A stretch of DNA of 64,000 bases from Lachnospiraceae bacterium (GTDB lineage: Bacteria; Bacillota; Clostridia; Lachnospirales; Lachnospiraceae). A program made the translations under genes and the position numbers. Each line of letters opens with the position of its first letter. Within the stretch, counting starts at the first letter, position 1. A model generated the notes under the pieces. That model was not told where the DNA came from. It did not search any database and worked only from the letters and a program-made list of their open reading frames with translations. The stretch is taken from positions 46,607 through 110,606 of the forward strand of contig JAJQDE010000023.1 of assembly GCA_021202335.1 (NCBI GenBank). The letters run 5' to 3'. Below are positions 53,106-61,153 of the stretch, one piece after another.

Positions 53106-53909
53106 ATGCCATATATTTACGAAACTCACCTTCACACCAACGCCGCAAGCAAATGTGCGGTCAGCGGCGGTGCGGACTATATTTCATTTTATAAGAGCCT
53201 TGGATTTCAAGGCATATTCGTCACGGATCACTTTTTTAACGGAAACACCTGCATCCCTAAAAGCCTTCCGTGGGAGGAGCGCATTGAACGCTTCTGCCGC
53301 GGTTATGAGGAAGCCAAACGCGAGGGCAGCCGGCTGGGGCTTGACGTCTTTTTCGGCTGGGAGTGCCGCTTTTTCGGCGATGAATTTTTAATCTACGGTT
53401 TAGATAAGGAATGGCTTCTCAAGCATCCTGAAATGATGAAATGGGATCATATCACTCACTATGAAAGAATAAAGGCTGACGGAGGGCTTGTTGTGCAGGC
53501 GCATCCCTTCCGTGAGCGCGGCTACCTGACAGAGGTTTACGTGCACCCGTACCAATGCGATGCCTTTGAGGTCGCGAATGCCGGAAATCCCCACGAGCAG
53601 AACCGCATGGCATATCGCTACGCCAAAGAAAACAATATTGCCATGACCGCCGGCTCTGACATACACAAGGTCGGCTGCACGGAAAACGGCTCCATCTATG
53701 GTATGTGCTTTGATACCCCTCTTACCTCTGCCTCCGATTACGCAAAGCGCATAAAAGAAGGGCAGGGATTTTCGCTTCACGTTCCCGCCAAACATCTCGA
53801 ATGGAAAGCCGGAACCTCAAATCACCTGCCCGTATTTCTTTTTGACAGTAAAAATATACCTCATGCAGCCTGCGGCTTACAGGACATTTTTATTCTGCCT
53901 CCACATTAG
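53106..53909 (+). CDS. PHP-domain phosphoesterase
   Basis: 267 residues. Metal ligands of the PHP fold: ETHLHTNAASKC (HxH), IFVTDHFFN, a Glu in GWECRFF, VVQAHPFRER and GSDIHK. No histidinol-phosphatase-specific features stand out, so call it a PHP (YcdX/TrpH-like) phosphoesterase. AGAGGA precedes ATG 53106. The stop lies 19 bp inside the 3' end of the convergent DUF6033 gene. Confidence 0.88.
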   Translation: MPYIYETHLHTNAASKCAVSGGADYISFYKSLGFQGIFVTDHFFNGNTCIPKSLPWEERIERFCRGYEEAKREGSRLGLDVFFGWECRFFGDEFLIYGLDKEWLLKHPEMMKWDHITHYERIKADGGLVVQAHPFRERGYLTEVYVHPYQCDAFEVANAGNPHEQNRMAYRYAKENNIAMTAGSDIHKVGCTENGSIYGMCFDTPLTSASDYAKRIKEGQGFSLHVPAKHLEWKAGTSNHLPVFLFDSKNIPHAACGLQDIFILPPH

Positions 53910-54780
53910 CGCCTGCTTCTTCAGCCGCCTCGCTGCCGTCCTCAGCCATGTCATCCTCTTTAATGACAATTTTCTCCTGACTGTCAGACGGATATAACCT
54001 TTCCTTAATCGCGGCAATCAGCTCGTCTATTGAGCCTGCCTCTATGCGCTCTGACGCAAGCTCCTTACGGCGCTCCTCCTGCTCCTTCTTTTCCTCGCGC
54101 CTTTTCTCTATGCGCTCCTTCTGTTCATCGGCGCTCGACGTCTTTTTGCTGTTTTTTGCCTGCTCCGCCATATCCTTTAAAAGCTGAACCGCATATGACA
54201 CATTCCCGTCCGCGTCTATCGTTATTGAAACGCTCTTAATCTTATCCGCGTCCTCGCCAAGCTCCTCCGTTATCGTATCCATCGTAGTGCCCGCATTGTC
54301 GAGAATGGACTCATACTGCTCCCTCACGGACTCGTCTGCCGCCATCTCTTCCAAAAGCTCCGGATTGATCAGCACACTGTATTCCTTATCCGTAAGGCTT
54401 GCATAATAATCCTGCTCCTCGTCGCTCGACCACACTGCCACGGAAATTTCCATATTGCCATACTTCTCCCGCAGCTCTGCAAGAAGCTCTTTTGCCGCGT
54501 CACTAAGCTCAACGCCTTCCTGAATACCGTCCGAGTCAAGCGCCTTGTACTGCTCCTCCTGAGGCTCAACATAAGCCGGCTTTTCATATCCCGCCTTCAC
54601 CTCGCGCGCCTGACTGCCGTGCTCATATGTATCTCTGTCCGCACCGACCTGCCGGCCATCGTCCGCTTTCTTTGCCTCCTTGCCGGAAACTCCCTTAAAT
54701 GTCACTCCGTCCTGATTTCCTGCTCTGTTTGAAAAAAGACCTGTGTTCCTGAGTAATGTACTGTAATTGATTCCGTTCAT
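53890..54780 (-). CDS. DUF6033-like protein
   Basis: 296 residues. Gly/Asp-rich flexible N-terminus, then a core (KYGNMEISVAVWSSDEEQDYYAS, KEYSVLINPELLEEMA), a long Lys/Glu coiled helix (about 205-250) and an acidic tail. I recognise this as the DUF6033 family seen in Lachnospiraceae; function unknown. Start placed at ATG 54780 (MNGINYSTLLRNTGL), preferred over 54798. No signal peptide. Downstream of sigF on the same strand, but behind its own gap. Confidence 0.7.
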   Translation of the reverse strand: MNGINYSTLLRNTGLFSNRAGNQDGVTFKGVSGKEAKKADDGRQVGADRDTYEHGSQAREVKAGYEKPAYVEPQEEQYKALDSDGIQEGVELSDAAKELLAELREKYGNMEISVAVWSSDEEQDYYASLTDKEYSVLINPELLEEMAADESVREQYESILDNAGTTMDTITEELGEDADKIKSVSITIDADGNVSYAVQLLKDMAEQAKNSKKTSSADEQKERIEKRREEKKEQEERRKELASERIEAGSIDELIAAIKERLYPSDSQEKIVIKEDDMAEDGSEAAEEAGANVEAE

Positions 54781-54958
54781 CTCTACCAACCTTTCCAAGG
54801 ACCTCCGTGCCCTTTAATCAAATTTATGCGTATACGCTCACAACTGCGCGTTCTCTGTTATATATATTATCGGCATGTCAAAATATCTTTTTTATATGCC
54901 CCCAAAGATTAACACATTTATTTATTTTTGTGCCGGCATGTAAGACATGCTGCGCATC

Positions 54959-55675
54959 TCATGCAAGCGCGGCATGTCTGAGCCGGAGCAGTATCTTTTT
55001 TTCCAAACGGCTCACCTGGACCTGGCTCATTCCAAGCCGCTGCGCAGTCTGCGTCTGAGTCTTATTCTCATAAAAGCGCAGCCTTATCAGCTCCCTTTCC
55101 CTATCGTCAAGCTTTCTTAAAAGCCCCTCTACAAAAAGCCGGTTCATAAGTCTGTCATTATCCGCCGTCCCCCCTATGGTGTCCAAAAGCAACAGCTCAT
55201 TTCCATCCGATTCATACATGGTCTTGTAAATAGATTCCACCTCGTGCCCGGCCTCAAGCGCCATCACGATATCCTCCACGCTAAGTCCCGTCCGTTCCGA
55301 CAGCTCGGCAAGCGTAGGCTCGCGCCCGCTTTCCTGCCGGAACCTCTGTCTTGCCCGCCCCACATGAAACGCGTTTTCCTTAATGCCGCGGCTCACCCTG
55401 ATCAAGCCGTCGTCACGCAAAAATCTGCGTATTTCACCTAGTATAAGCGGCACCGCATATGTCGAAAAGCACACGCCAAAATCCGTGTCAAACCTTTCAA
55501 TCGCCTTTAGCAGCCCGATTGCGCCTATTTGAAACAAATCCTCCATGTCATAATTCGCGCGCGACATAAAGCGCTTAAGCACATGATGAATCAGCCCTAC
55601 ATTACAGTTGAAAAGCTGTTCCTTTGCCGCCTCTTCTCCCCCTTGCGCCCTCAAGAAAAGCTCCCTATCCTCCAT
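54959..55675 (-). CDS. sigF: Forespore sigma factor F
   Basis: 238 residues. SigF drives the first forespore gene set after asymmetric division and is held inactive by SpoIIAB. Sigma-70 region 2 (YDMEDLFQIGAIGLLKAIERFD), region 3 (RFRQESGREPTLAEL) and region 4 HTH (TQTAQRLGMSQVQVSRLEKK) are all intact. Starts 6 bp after the spoIIAB stop, its SD in the 3' end of spoIIAB. Confidence 0.96.
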   Translation of the reverse strand: MEDRELFLRAQGGEEAAKEQLFNCNVGLIHHVLKRFMSRANYDMEDLFQIGAIGLLKAIERFDTDFGVCFSTYAVPLILGEIRRFLRDDGLIRVSRGIKENAFHVGRARQRFRQESGREPTLAELSERTGLSVEDIVMALEAGHEVESIYKTMYESDGNELLLLDTIGGTADNDRLMNRLFVEGLLRKLDDRERELIRLRFYENKTQTQTAQRLGMSQVQVSRLEKKILLRLRHAALA

Positions 55676-55681
55676 AAGCAG

Positions 55682-56140
55682 CTACTCCTCATGCAAGGCT
55701 CTAAGACGCTTTTCCATATGTACCACAGTGCCCATGTTCGGCGAGCTTGTCACCGTCACCTTATCCATAAACGCCTCCATAAAGGAAAACCCCATGCCTG
55801 AGCGCTCATTCTCCATTCCCGTCGTAAACATTGGCTGCATCGCCTGCTCCACGTCCTCAATCCCCACGCCCGTATCACAGATTTCCACAATAAAAATGCA
55901 ATTATTGCTGTGTTCATGCTTTAGCACGGCATTCATAATCACCTTTCCCCCACGCTCCCGGTATCCGTGTATAATGGCGTTTGTCACAGCCTCCGATACC
56001 GCCGTTTTCACATCCTCAAGCTCGTCCACGGTAATGTCAAGACCTGCTATCAGCGCAGCCGCCACTATTCTTGCGAGCCCTTCGTTCTCCGAAACAGCCT
56101 CAAACTCGAGCTTTATTTCGTTTATAATGTTTCCCTCCAT
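55682..56140 (-). CDS. spoIIAB: Anti-sigma F factor / SpoIIAA kinase
   Basis: 152 residues. GHKL kinase that binds SigF and phosphorylates SpoIIAA. N box EAVTNAIIHGY, G1 ICDTGVGI, G2 SGMGFSFM are all present. GGAAAGG precedes ATG 56140. The product should bind SigF whether or not SpoIIAA is functional, so the broken neighbour matters for the phenotype. Confidence 0.96.
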   Translation of the reverse strand: MEGNIINEIKLEFEAVSENEGLARIVAAALIAGLDITVDELEDVKTAVSEAVTNAIIHGYRERGGKVIMNAVLKHEHSNNCIFIVEICDTGVGIEDVEQAMQPMFTTGMENERSGMGFSFMEAFMDKVTVTSSPNMGTVVHMEKRLRALHEE

Positions 56141-56185
56141 GTCCTGTTCCTTTCCATCTTTGATTTCTTTTTGTTCTGCGCAAGG

Positions 56186-56500
56186 CTAAAGCACTTCTAT
56201 GATTGATGTCATTCCCGAGGTTTTCAAAAGCCGGGTTATTCGTTCATTTGCATTCACTGCATACACCTTCCCGCCAAAGCACGATATTTTCCGGTACCTG
56301 CCTATGATAATCCCAAGCCCCGAGCTGTCCATAAAGGTAGTGCCTTCAAAATCAAAAACAATATTTTTCACCTTATCGTCAAGTATCATCCTGTCCGCAC
56401 ATTCTCTTATTCCTGCCGCCTTATGGTGATCCACCTCCGTCGGCATTTTAATTCACAGATAATTGTCAATAATTGCATACTCTTCCATTTTCTGTTCCAT
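56186..56500 (-). pseudogene. spoIIAA: Anti-anti-sigma factor with an in-frame TGA
   Basis: AAAGGA and ATG 56500 open MEQKMEEYAIIDNYL, then TGA (56453-56455), then in the same frame IKMPTEVDHHKAAGIRECADR through FMDSSGLGIII (Ser is the SpoIIAB phosphorylation site) to the stop at 56186. The full frame is 104 codons, the normal length. A restart at ATG 56446, three codons beyond the TGA, would give 86 residues lacking beta-strand 1 of the STAS fold. Either the gene is inactivated or a base is wrong. First gene of the spoIIA operon. Confidence 0.88.
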
Positions 56501-56527
56501 AAACAATCCTTTCCCATTCAAAATAAT

Positions 56528-56587
56528 GAATGTGGCGCCGGCACATTCTCGCGCCGGCGACCAATTTCCCATGCGCAAAGTGCGCAT
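56528..56587. repeat. GC-rich palindromes upstream of spoIIAA
   Basis: GAATGTG-GCGCCGG-CACATTC (56528-56548) resembles the GAATGTGCC/GGCACATTC hairpin at 10408-10446. GCGCCGGC occurs again at 56551-56558. ATGCGCA-AAG-TGCGCAT follows at 56571-56587. The remaining gap up to 56688 holds the TPR gene's terminator. The spoIIA promoter should be here, but I could not place a SigH box. Confidence 0.55.
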
Positions 56588-56642
56588 CCTCGCGGAGCGT
56601 TTTATCCGTTTTGTCGTATAGGACGAACTTTTCTATACGATA

Positions 56643-56675
56643 AAAAGAGAACAAGCAATCTGCCTGTCCTCTTTT
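56643..56675 (-). terminator. Terminator of the TPR gene
   Basis: AAAAGAGGACAGGC-agatt-GCTTGTTCTCTTTTT on the minus strand: a 14-bp stem with two G-U pairs and five Ts. An 8-bp hairpin TCGTATAG/CTATACGA follows. Confidence 0.75.
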
Positions 56676-56688
56676 GTCAATCAAAAAA

Positions 56689-58080
56689 TTATTCTCCGTT
56701 TATCTCTTTTATATAAGTCGCCGATTTCCTCGCCTTTTCAGTGTTCGGAAACAGCTCCACAACCTGCTCGTATATTTCCAGCGCCTTCTGTGTGTCGCCG
56801 TTTTTATTATAGGCGTTGCCTAAATTGTAAAGCGCCTCTCCGTTGCTTGGGTCATAGTCAAACGCCCTTGACAGATTTTCAATCGCAGTAGCGTAATCCT
56901 CCGTCCGAAACGCGTCATACCCGACAGTGTAGCTTTCGCTCGCCACGACCTCGCCTATGCCCTCCTTTATGGTATCGTAAAGTGTCTTAAAGCTTTCAGC
57001 CGCCTCATTCTCCAGGTAGTCCGCGTCAATCAGCTCAAGCATGTCCGCAATCTCAAGCGCATCCGACGTTTCATCCATGTACATCAGCGCCGCTTCTATC
57101 AGCCTTGTATTTGCCTCAACCGCCGCATTAGCTCCCTGTGCTGCGCTAAGACTGTCCGACAGGCTCGTTTTTTCCTCAGTGAGCGCGCTTATCTGCGCCG
57201 TAAGCTCATCCACCTGCACGGTCTTTGCATCAAGCCGCTCGCTTACCTCCTTATATTGGTTGTTTGACTCGCTCTTTATCTGCTGTATGCGCGCGGGCAG
57301 CACCAAAAACCAGGCTATGGACACGCCAAGCGCGACGCCTATGACAATATTTATCACTGTCTGCAGCCCTGCCGCCTCTTTTTTTCCGACAGGCTGTATC
57401 ACGGTTTCGTTTCCGCTGCGATAGACAATTGCCTCCTTCTTCTTTTTTACGCGTTCCTCGTCGGAAGGCATCATTTCATCTGTTTCTTTAAGATAACGCA
57501 GTGTAATCGTGTTATTGGCATCTATCCGAAGCGTCCGCTCAAGCTCCTTTTTTGCTTTCTCCCATTCGCCTCCGTTGATATATAAAAGAGCCAAAAGCTG
57601 CCTTGCCTGAACAAACTTCGGGTTCATCGACAGAACCTTTTTTAGCTGTATCACTGCCAGATCCAAGCTGTCCTGCTGACAGTACATAAGCGCCATATTG
57701 TATTTTCTGATGGTCTGCTTATAGGTATCAAGCCTGCCCGGATTATTCTGCAGCAGGTCAATATAATCATCGGCAATATTTTTTTCATTGCGGATATTCT
57801 TGCTGATTACCCATTCTCTGAGCGCAGCGACAACCTCTCCCCGCTCAAAATACACAAGTCCCAAAAGGTTTCTTGCATCAATATGATTTTTATTTAATTT
57901 CAAACACTGCCTAAGGCTCAAAACGGCTCCCGACAAATCCCGGACATGCGCCTTTTCCAAGCCGTCATTGTAAAACCGGTTTGCAGTATACATTATCCTT
58001 TTATACAAAGCCACGTCTGCCCCACAGCCGGTGCAAAAGTCCTTCTCGGAGAGCGCGCAGCCACAATTATAACAAAACAT
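56689..58080 (-). CDS. Zinc-ribbon TPR membrane protein
   Basis: 463 residues. N-terminal double CxxC zinc ribbon (CYNCGCALSEKDFCTGC), TPR repeats (about 50-185), one membrane helix (about 240-262, VINIVIGVALGVSIAWFLVLPA), a coiled coil (about 265-310) and a further TPR pair at the end (YNLGNAYNKNGDTQKALEIYEQVVELFP). It scaffolds protein complexes at the membrane; the partner is unknown. GGAG precedes ATG 58080. Confidence 0.85.
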   Translation of the reverse strand: MFCYNCGCALSEKDFCTGCGADVALYKRIMYTANRFYNDGLEKAHVRDLSGAVLSLRQCLKLNKNHIDARNLLGLVYFERGEVVAALREWVISKNIRNEKNIADDYIDLLQNNPGRLDTYKQTIRKYNMALMYCQQDSLDLAVIQLKKVLSMNPKFVQARQLLALLYINGGEWEKAKKELERTLRIDANNTITLRYLKETDEMMPSDEERVKKKKEAIVYRSGNETVIQPVGKKEAAGLQTVINIVIGVALGVSIAWFLVLPARIQQIKSESNNQYKEVSERLDAKTVQVDELTAQISALTEEKTSLSDSLSAAQGANAAVEANTRLIEAALMYMDETSDALEIADMLELIDADYLENEAAESFKTLYDTIKEGIGEVVASESYTVGYDAFRTEDYATAIENLSRAFDYDPSNGEALYNLGNAYNKNGDTQKALEIYEQVVELFPNTEKARKSATYIKEINGE

Positions 58081-58107
58081 ATTAATCTCCATTCTCCAAA
58101 ACCGCTT

Positions 58108-58272
58108 CTACTCCCCTAAGTCCGCCGCAGCCGGTGTCTCATTCGCATCCCGGACCAGCTTCACAAGCACATCCGCAAGATCCGTCACATCCTGACTATA
58201 AATCGCATCCTCCATATCCTCCATCTCAGGACTGGGATGGAACTTCTTCAGCTCTTCCTCAAAATCTATCAT
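58108..58272 (-). CDS. Small acidic protein coupled to folC
   Basis: 54 residues: MIDFEEELKKFHPSPEMEDM...DVTDLADVLVKLVRD...LGE. A strong GGAGG sits 6 bp before ATG 58272, and the ATG overlaps the folC stop (ATGA). The composition and helical pattern look like a real small protein, conserved type unknown. It precedes the TPR gene by 27 bp, which suggests folC-small gene-TPR cotranscription. Confidence 0.7.
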   Translation of the reverse strand: MIDFEEELKKFHPSPEMEDMEDAIYSQDVTDLADVLVKLVRDANETPAAADLGE

Positions 58273-59633
58273 AAAAATCCTCCAAAAATCTGTTTTTTCA
58301 TCCTGTTATCCAACAGCCTCCTCACCGCACCCGCAAGGTACAGCGAACCCACTATATATACGCTGCATGCCGTGTCATCACGCTTATCAATGCAGTACAT
58401 GACGGCGTCCTCTATCTGCTCAAAGGCATGTACCTCCTTACCCGTACAGCGCCTAAACTGCTCCGCAAGCCCGCAAAGCTCCGCCCCTCGTTCACCGGGA
58501 ATGTGCGTCACCACAAACTCCTCCGCCATGTCAAGCCCGCAAAGCATCTCTATCATTCTGTCATACTGTTTATCCCTGACCACGGAAAAAATAATCATAC
58601 AGCTTTCCAAATCTGCGGCATTTTGGAGCGAACGCACAAACGCTTCCATTCCATCTTCATTGTGAGCGCCGTCTATGTATACGTTGGGAAGTATTTCCTC
58701 CATGCGCCCCGCCCAGCGCATATTTTCAATGCCTGCCTTTATACTCGCCGCGCCAAGCCTCTCAAAGCCTCCCGCATCCGCAAGCGCCTCGCACGCCTTT
58801 ATGGCGATGGCGGCATTCTCCACCTGATAAAGCGCAGGAGTTCTGACCGTAAATCTGTTATAATCATCATACCGAGTGAATACAGAAAAATCAATGAATT
58901 TTTTCGTAATTTCATTTATTTTATATTCATTTTCCGACACAATATAACATTTTGAACCACATTCCGACGCTTTCCTCACAAAAACGTCAAAAGCCTCCTT
59001 TTTCCGCTCCAAAAATACGACAGGCACTCCGGGCTTTATAATGCCCGCTTTTTCCTCCGCAATCTGCTCCACCGTACCGCCAAGATATTCCATGTGGTCA
59101 AGCCCTATTTCCGTGATTACGCAAAGCGCCGGGCTTTTTATCACGTTTGTCGTGTCAAGCCTTCCCCCGAGTCCCGTTTCCAGCACGGTTATATCAACGC
59201 CTGCCTTTGCAAACAGATACATTCCCATAAAAAAAAGCCGTTCAAAATAAGCGGGCGCGTAATCATTTTCCACAGCCCTGTACGCATCTATCCTGTCCGC
59301 AAGCCAGTTAAACGCCCCGACAAACTGCTCCTCAGAAACCATATCCCCGTCAATCACAAAGCGTTCCCTTGTCGTGATTAAATGCGGCGAGATAAACATT
59401 CCAACATGATATCCGCTCTCCAAAAAAATCTGCCGTAAAAAAGCGCAGACCGAGCCTTTTCCATTTGTTCCTGCAACATGAATAATCCTGCCAAGCTGCG
59501 CCTCGCTTACCTCGCCCTGCAAAAATTCATAAAAGCCCTTTGTTTTATCAAACGGGCTTTTCACTGTATGCTTAGGCAGCTCTGCTAAAAAGTATTCTGC
59601 CTCGGCGTAGCTTTTGACCCTTTTTTCCCTCAT
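58269..59633 (-). CDS. folC: Folylpolyglutamate synthase / dihydrofolate synthase
   Basis: 454 residues. Adds glutamates to (dihydro)folate with ATP. P-loop VAGTNGKGSVCAF, the Mur-ligase-like omega loop (FISPHLITTRERF), a Lys in ETGLGGRLDTTN and the C-domain (WAGRMEEILPNVYIDGAHNEDGM). Start chosen at ATG 59633 with GGGAGAG upstream; the frame opening at 59702 crosses the terminator and is not used. Confidence 0.95.
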   Translation of the reverse strand: MREKRVKSYAEAEYFLAELPKHTVKSPFDKTKGFYEFLQGEVSEAQLGRIIHVAGTNGKGSVCAFLRQIFLESGYHVGMFISPHLITTRERFVIDGDMVSEEQFVGAFNWLADRIDAYRAVENDYAPAYFERLFFMGMYLFAKAGVDITVLETGLGGRLDTTNVIKSPALCVITEIGLDHMEYLGGTVEQIAEEKAGIIKPGVPVVFLERKKEAFDVFVRKASECGSKCYIVSENEYKINEITKKFIDFSVFTRYDDYNRFTVRTPALYQVENAAIAIKACEALADAGGFERLGAASIKAGIENMRWAGRMEEILPNVYIDGAHNEDGMEAFVRSLQNAADLESCMIIFSVVRDKQYDRMIEMLCGLDMAEEFVVTHIPGERGAELCGLAEQFRRCTGKEVHAFEQIEDAVMYCIDKRDDTACSVYIVGSLYLAGAVRRLLDNRMKKQIFGGFL

Positions 59634-59674
59634 CAAAGCTCTCCCGTATCTCCGCGGATTTTTCCCATACGGCA

Positions 59675-59708
59675 AAAAACAGTTCGCAGTGCCGCTAAGC
59701 ACTGCGAA
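59675..59708 (-). terminator. Terminator between the FapA-like gene and folC
   Basis: TTCGCAGTGC-TTAGCG-GCACTGCGAA on the minus strand (10-bp perfect stem), then CTGTTTTTTG. It lies 6 bp after the 59715 stop, so folC has its own promoter. Confidence 0.85.
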
Positions 59709-59714
59709 TGCTGT

Positions 59715-61100
59715 CTAAACCACTATTACCGTGCCCACAATCATACCGTTTTGGCTTGAATACTCCATAAAGCTTGTATCCTTCTGTATCGGCATCTGAT
59801 GGTCGTCTATGGCAATAATCGTACCCTTATAAATGTTTCCGCTTATCCTTATCTTTGCCTCCCGCGCCTGCATCACCTGTGTTTCCAGCTTGTCAGCCTC
59901 TTTTTTGAGCTGCATGCACTTACGGTAGACCTCGTCCTTTTTCTCCTTTAAATCCTCCAGATGAGCCTTAAGCTGGTCGCTAAGCTCACCCGTCTGCTGC
60001 CTCACACGCAGAATCCTTGCCATGCTTACCACAATCTCGTCAAGCTGAGCATTCAGCTTTCCATACTCCTGGCTGACCTCCATGCGCTTTTCCATCAGCT
60101 CCGGAAGCACGCCCACATGAATACCCGTTTTAATTTCGGAAGCATTTCCGACATTCTGGCAGGTAATCCCCATCATCGCGTGCACGTTCCCGCCCGCTAT
60201 AAGACCCTTCTTGCCGGTCAGCGTCACGGTGTCCTCCGATTCGACCCTCGAATTTAATATGACATTAGACTGTATGCTTCCCGCCGCCTTGATATTGGCG
60301 TATTCCAAAAACTCGGTAAACACGTTTCCGCCCGCGCTGATTGTGCCCTTACCGCTGCCCTGCATGCCGCGCTTCAGGCACACATCGCCGCCCGCCGAAA
60401 TCATCGCCGACTCGACCACGCCCTCAACCGTAAGGCTCTTACCCGCATGGACCGTCACGCCCGCCTCCACGTTTCCGTGTATAATCACATCGCCGTTAAA
60501 TTCCACAAGCGCATTGTTCGCGTAATCGCAGCCGCCCTGAACCTCGTATACCTCCACCACGGAAAGCTTGTTTTCGCCGTCATACTCGATTTTACCCGAT
60601 TTCGTAGCGTAATACTCATTGGGATTTTCCGTATTGGCAATTCCTTTTCCCGTAAGCGGGCGAAGCTCCTTATACATATTTGCCTTCTCAAACGCCCCTG
60701 TCACATCACGCCCGGAGGTTCCCTGCACAGCCGGATGGTATACCGCAAGCTTATCGCCCTCCGAAACGTTCTGCACTAAAGACATGCTTCTGTAATCAAC
60801 CGTTCCGTCCTTATTAATCTTAGGCTTCGGCTTTTCCGTGTTAAAGAAAAACTCAAACCAGCCCTCGCGCCCGGGGTCGCCCTTAACGCTGGACGCGACC
60901 TTCACCTCACGCTCGTAAATCTGCTTGTTACACATAGCGGCAATATGCGATTCGTTGATGCCTGCGACAACACCTTTAAGCTGCAGGTATCTCATTATTT
61001 CACTTTTTTCATATTTCGTGCCGTCATCAGGAGCACACAGATAAAGCCACGCCTCGGTTTTATCCTCAGTTATTCTGACATATGATCTGACATTAACCAT
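59715..61100 (-). CDS. FapA-family (DUF342) protein
   Basis: 461 residues. DUF342/FapA protein: a right-handed beta-helix of GNV/GDV/AGG repeats (SAGGDVCLKRGMQGSGKGTISAGGNVFTEFLEYANIKAAGSI), then a coiled coil (about 335-415) and a final OB-like part. Clostridial homologues are of unknown role. The start is ATG 61100: GGAGGT touches the ATG at 61106 but is 7 bp from this one. Follows valS by 53 bp. Confidence 0.86.
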   Translation of the reverse strand: MVNVRSYVRITEDKTEAWLYLCAPDDGTKYEKSEIMRYLQLKGVVAGINESHIAAMCNKQIYEREVKVASSVKGDPGREGWFEFFFNTEKPKPKINKDGTVDYRSMSLVQNVSEGDKLAVYHPAVQGTSGRDVTGAFEKANMYKELRPLTGKGIANTENPNEYYATKSGKIEYDGENKLSVVEVYEVQGGCDYANNALVEFNGDVIIHGNVEAGVTVHAGKSLTVEGVVESAMISAGGDVCLKRGMQGSGKGTISAGGNVFTEFLEYANIKAAGSIQSNVILNSRVESEDTVTLTGKKGLIAGGNVHAMMGITCQNVGNASEIKTGIHVGVLPELMEKRMEVSQEYGKLNAQLDEIVVSMARILRVRQQTGELSDQLKAHLEDLKEKKDEVYRKCMQLKKEADKLETQVMQAREAKIRISGNIYKGTIIAIDDHQMPIQKDTSFMEYSSQNGMIVGTVIVV

Positions 61101-61153
61101 CCTCATACCTCCGAAAGGGCAAATTGCCTCCTCTGCCTATATTGTAACACCAT

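Noticed and set aside
54799..54958. Small RNA or SigF-dependent promoter in the gap after sigF
   Set aside because: A GCATGT/ACATGC hairpin and a TTGACA are present, but the -10 spacing does not fit well enough to assign.
22170..56500. Stop codon reassignment or selenocysteine as explanation for in-frame stops
   Set aside because: The three cases use TAA, TAG and TGA, and all three serve as normal stops in intact neighbours. No hairpin of bacterial SECIS form follows the spoIIAA TGA.
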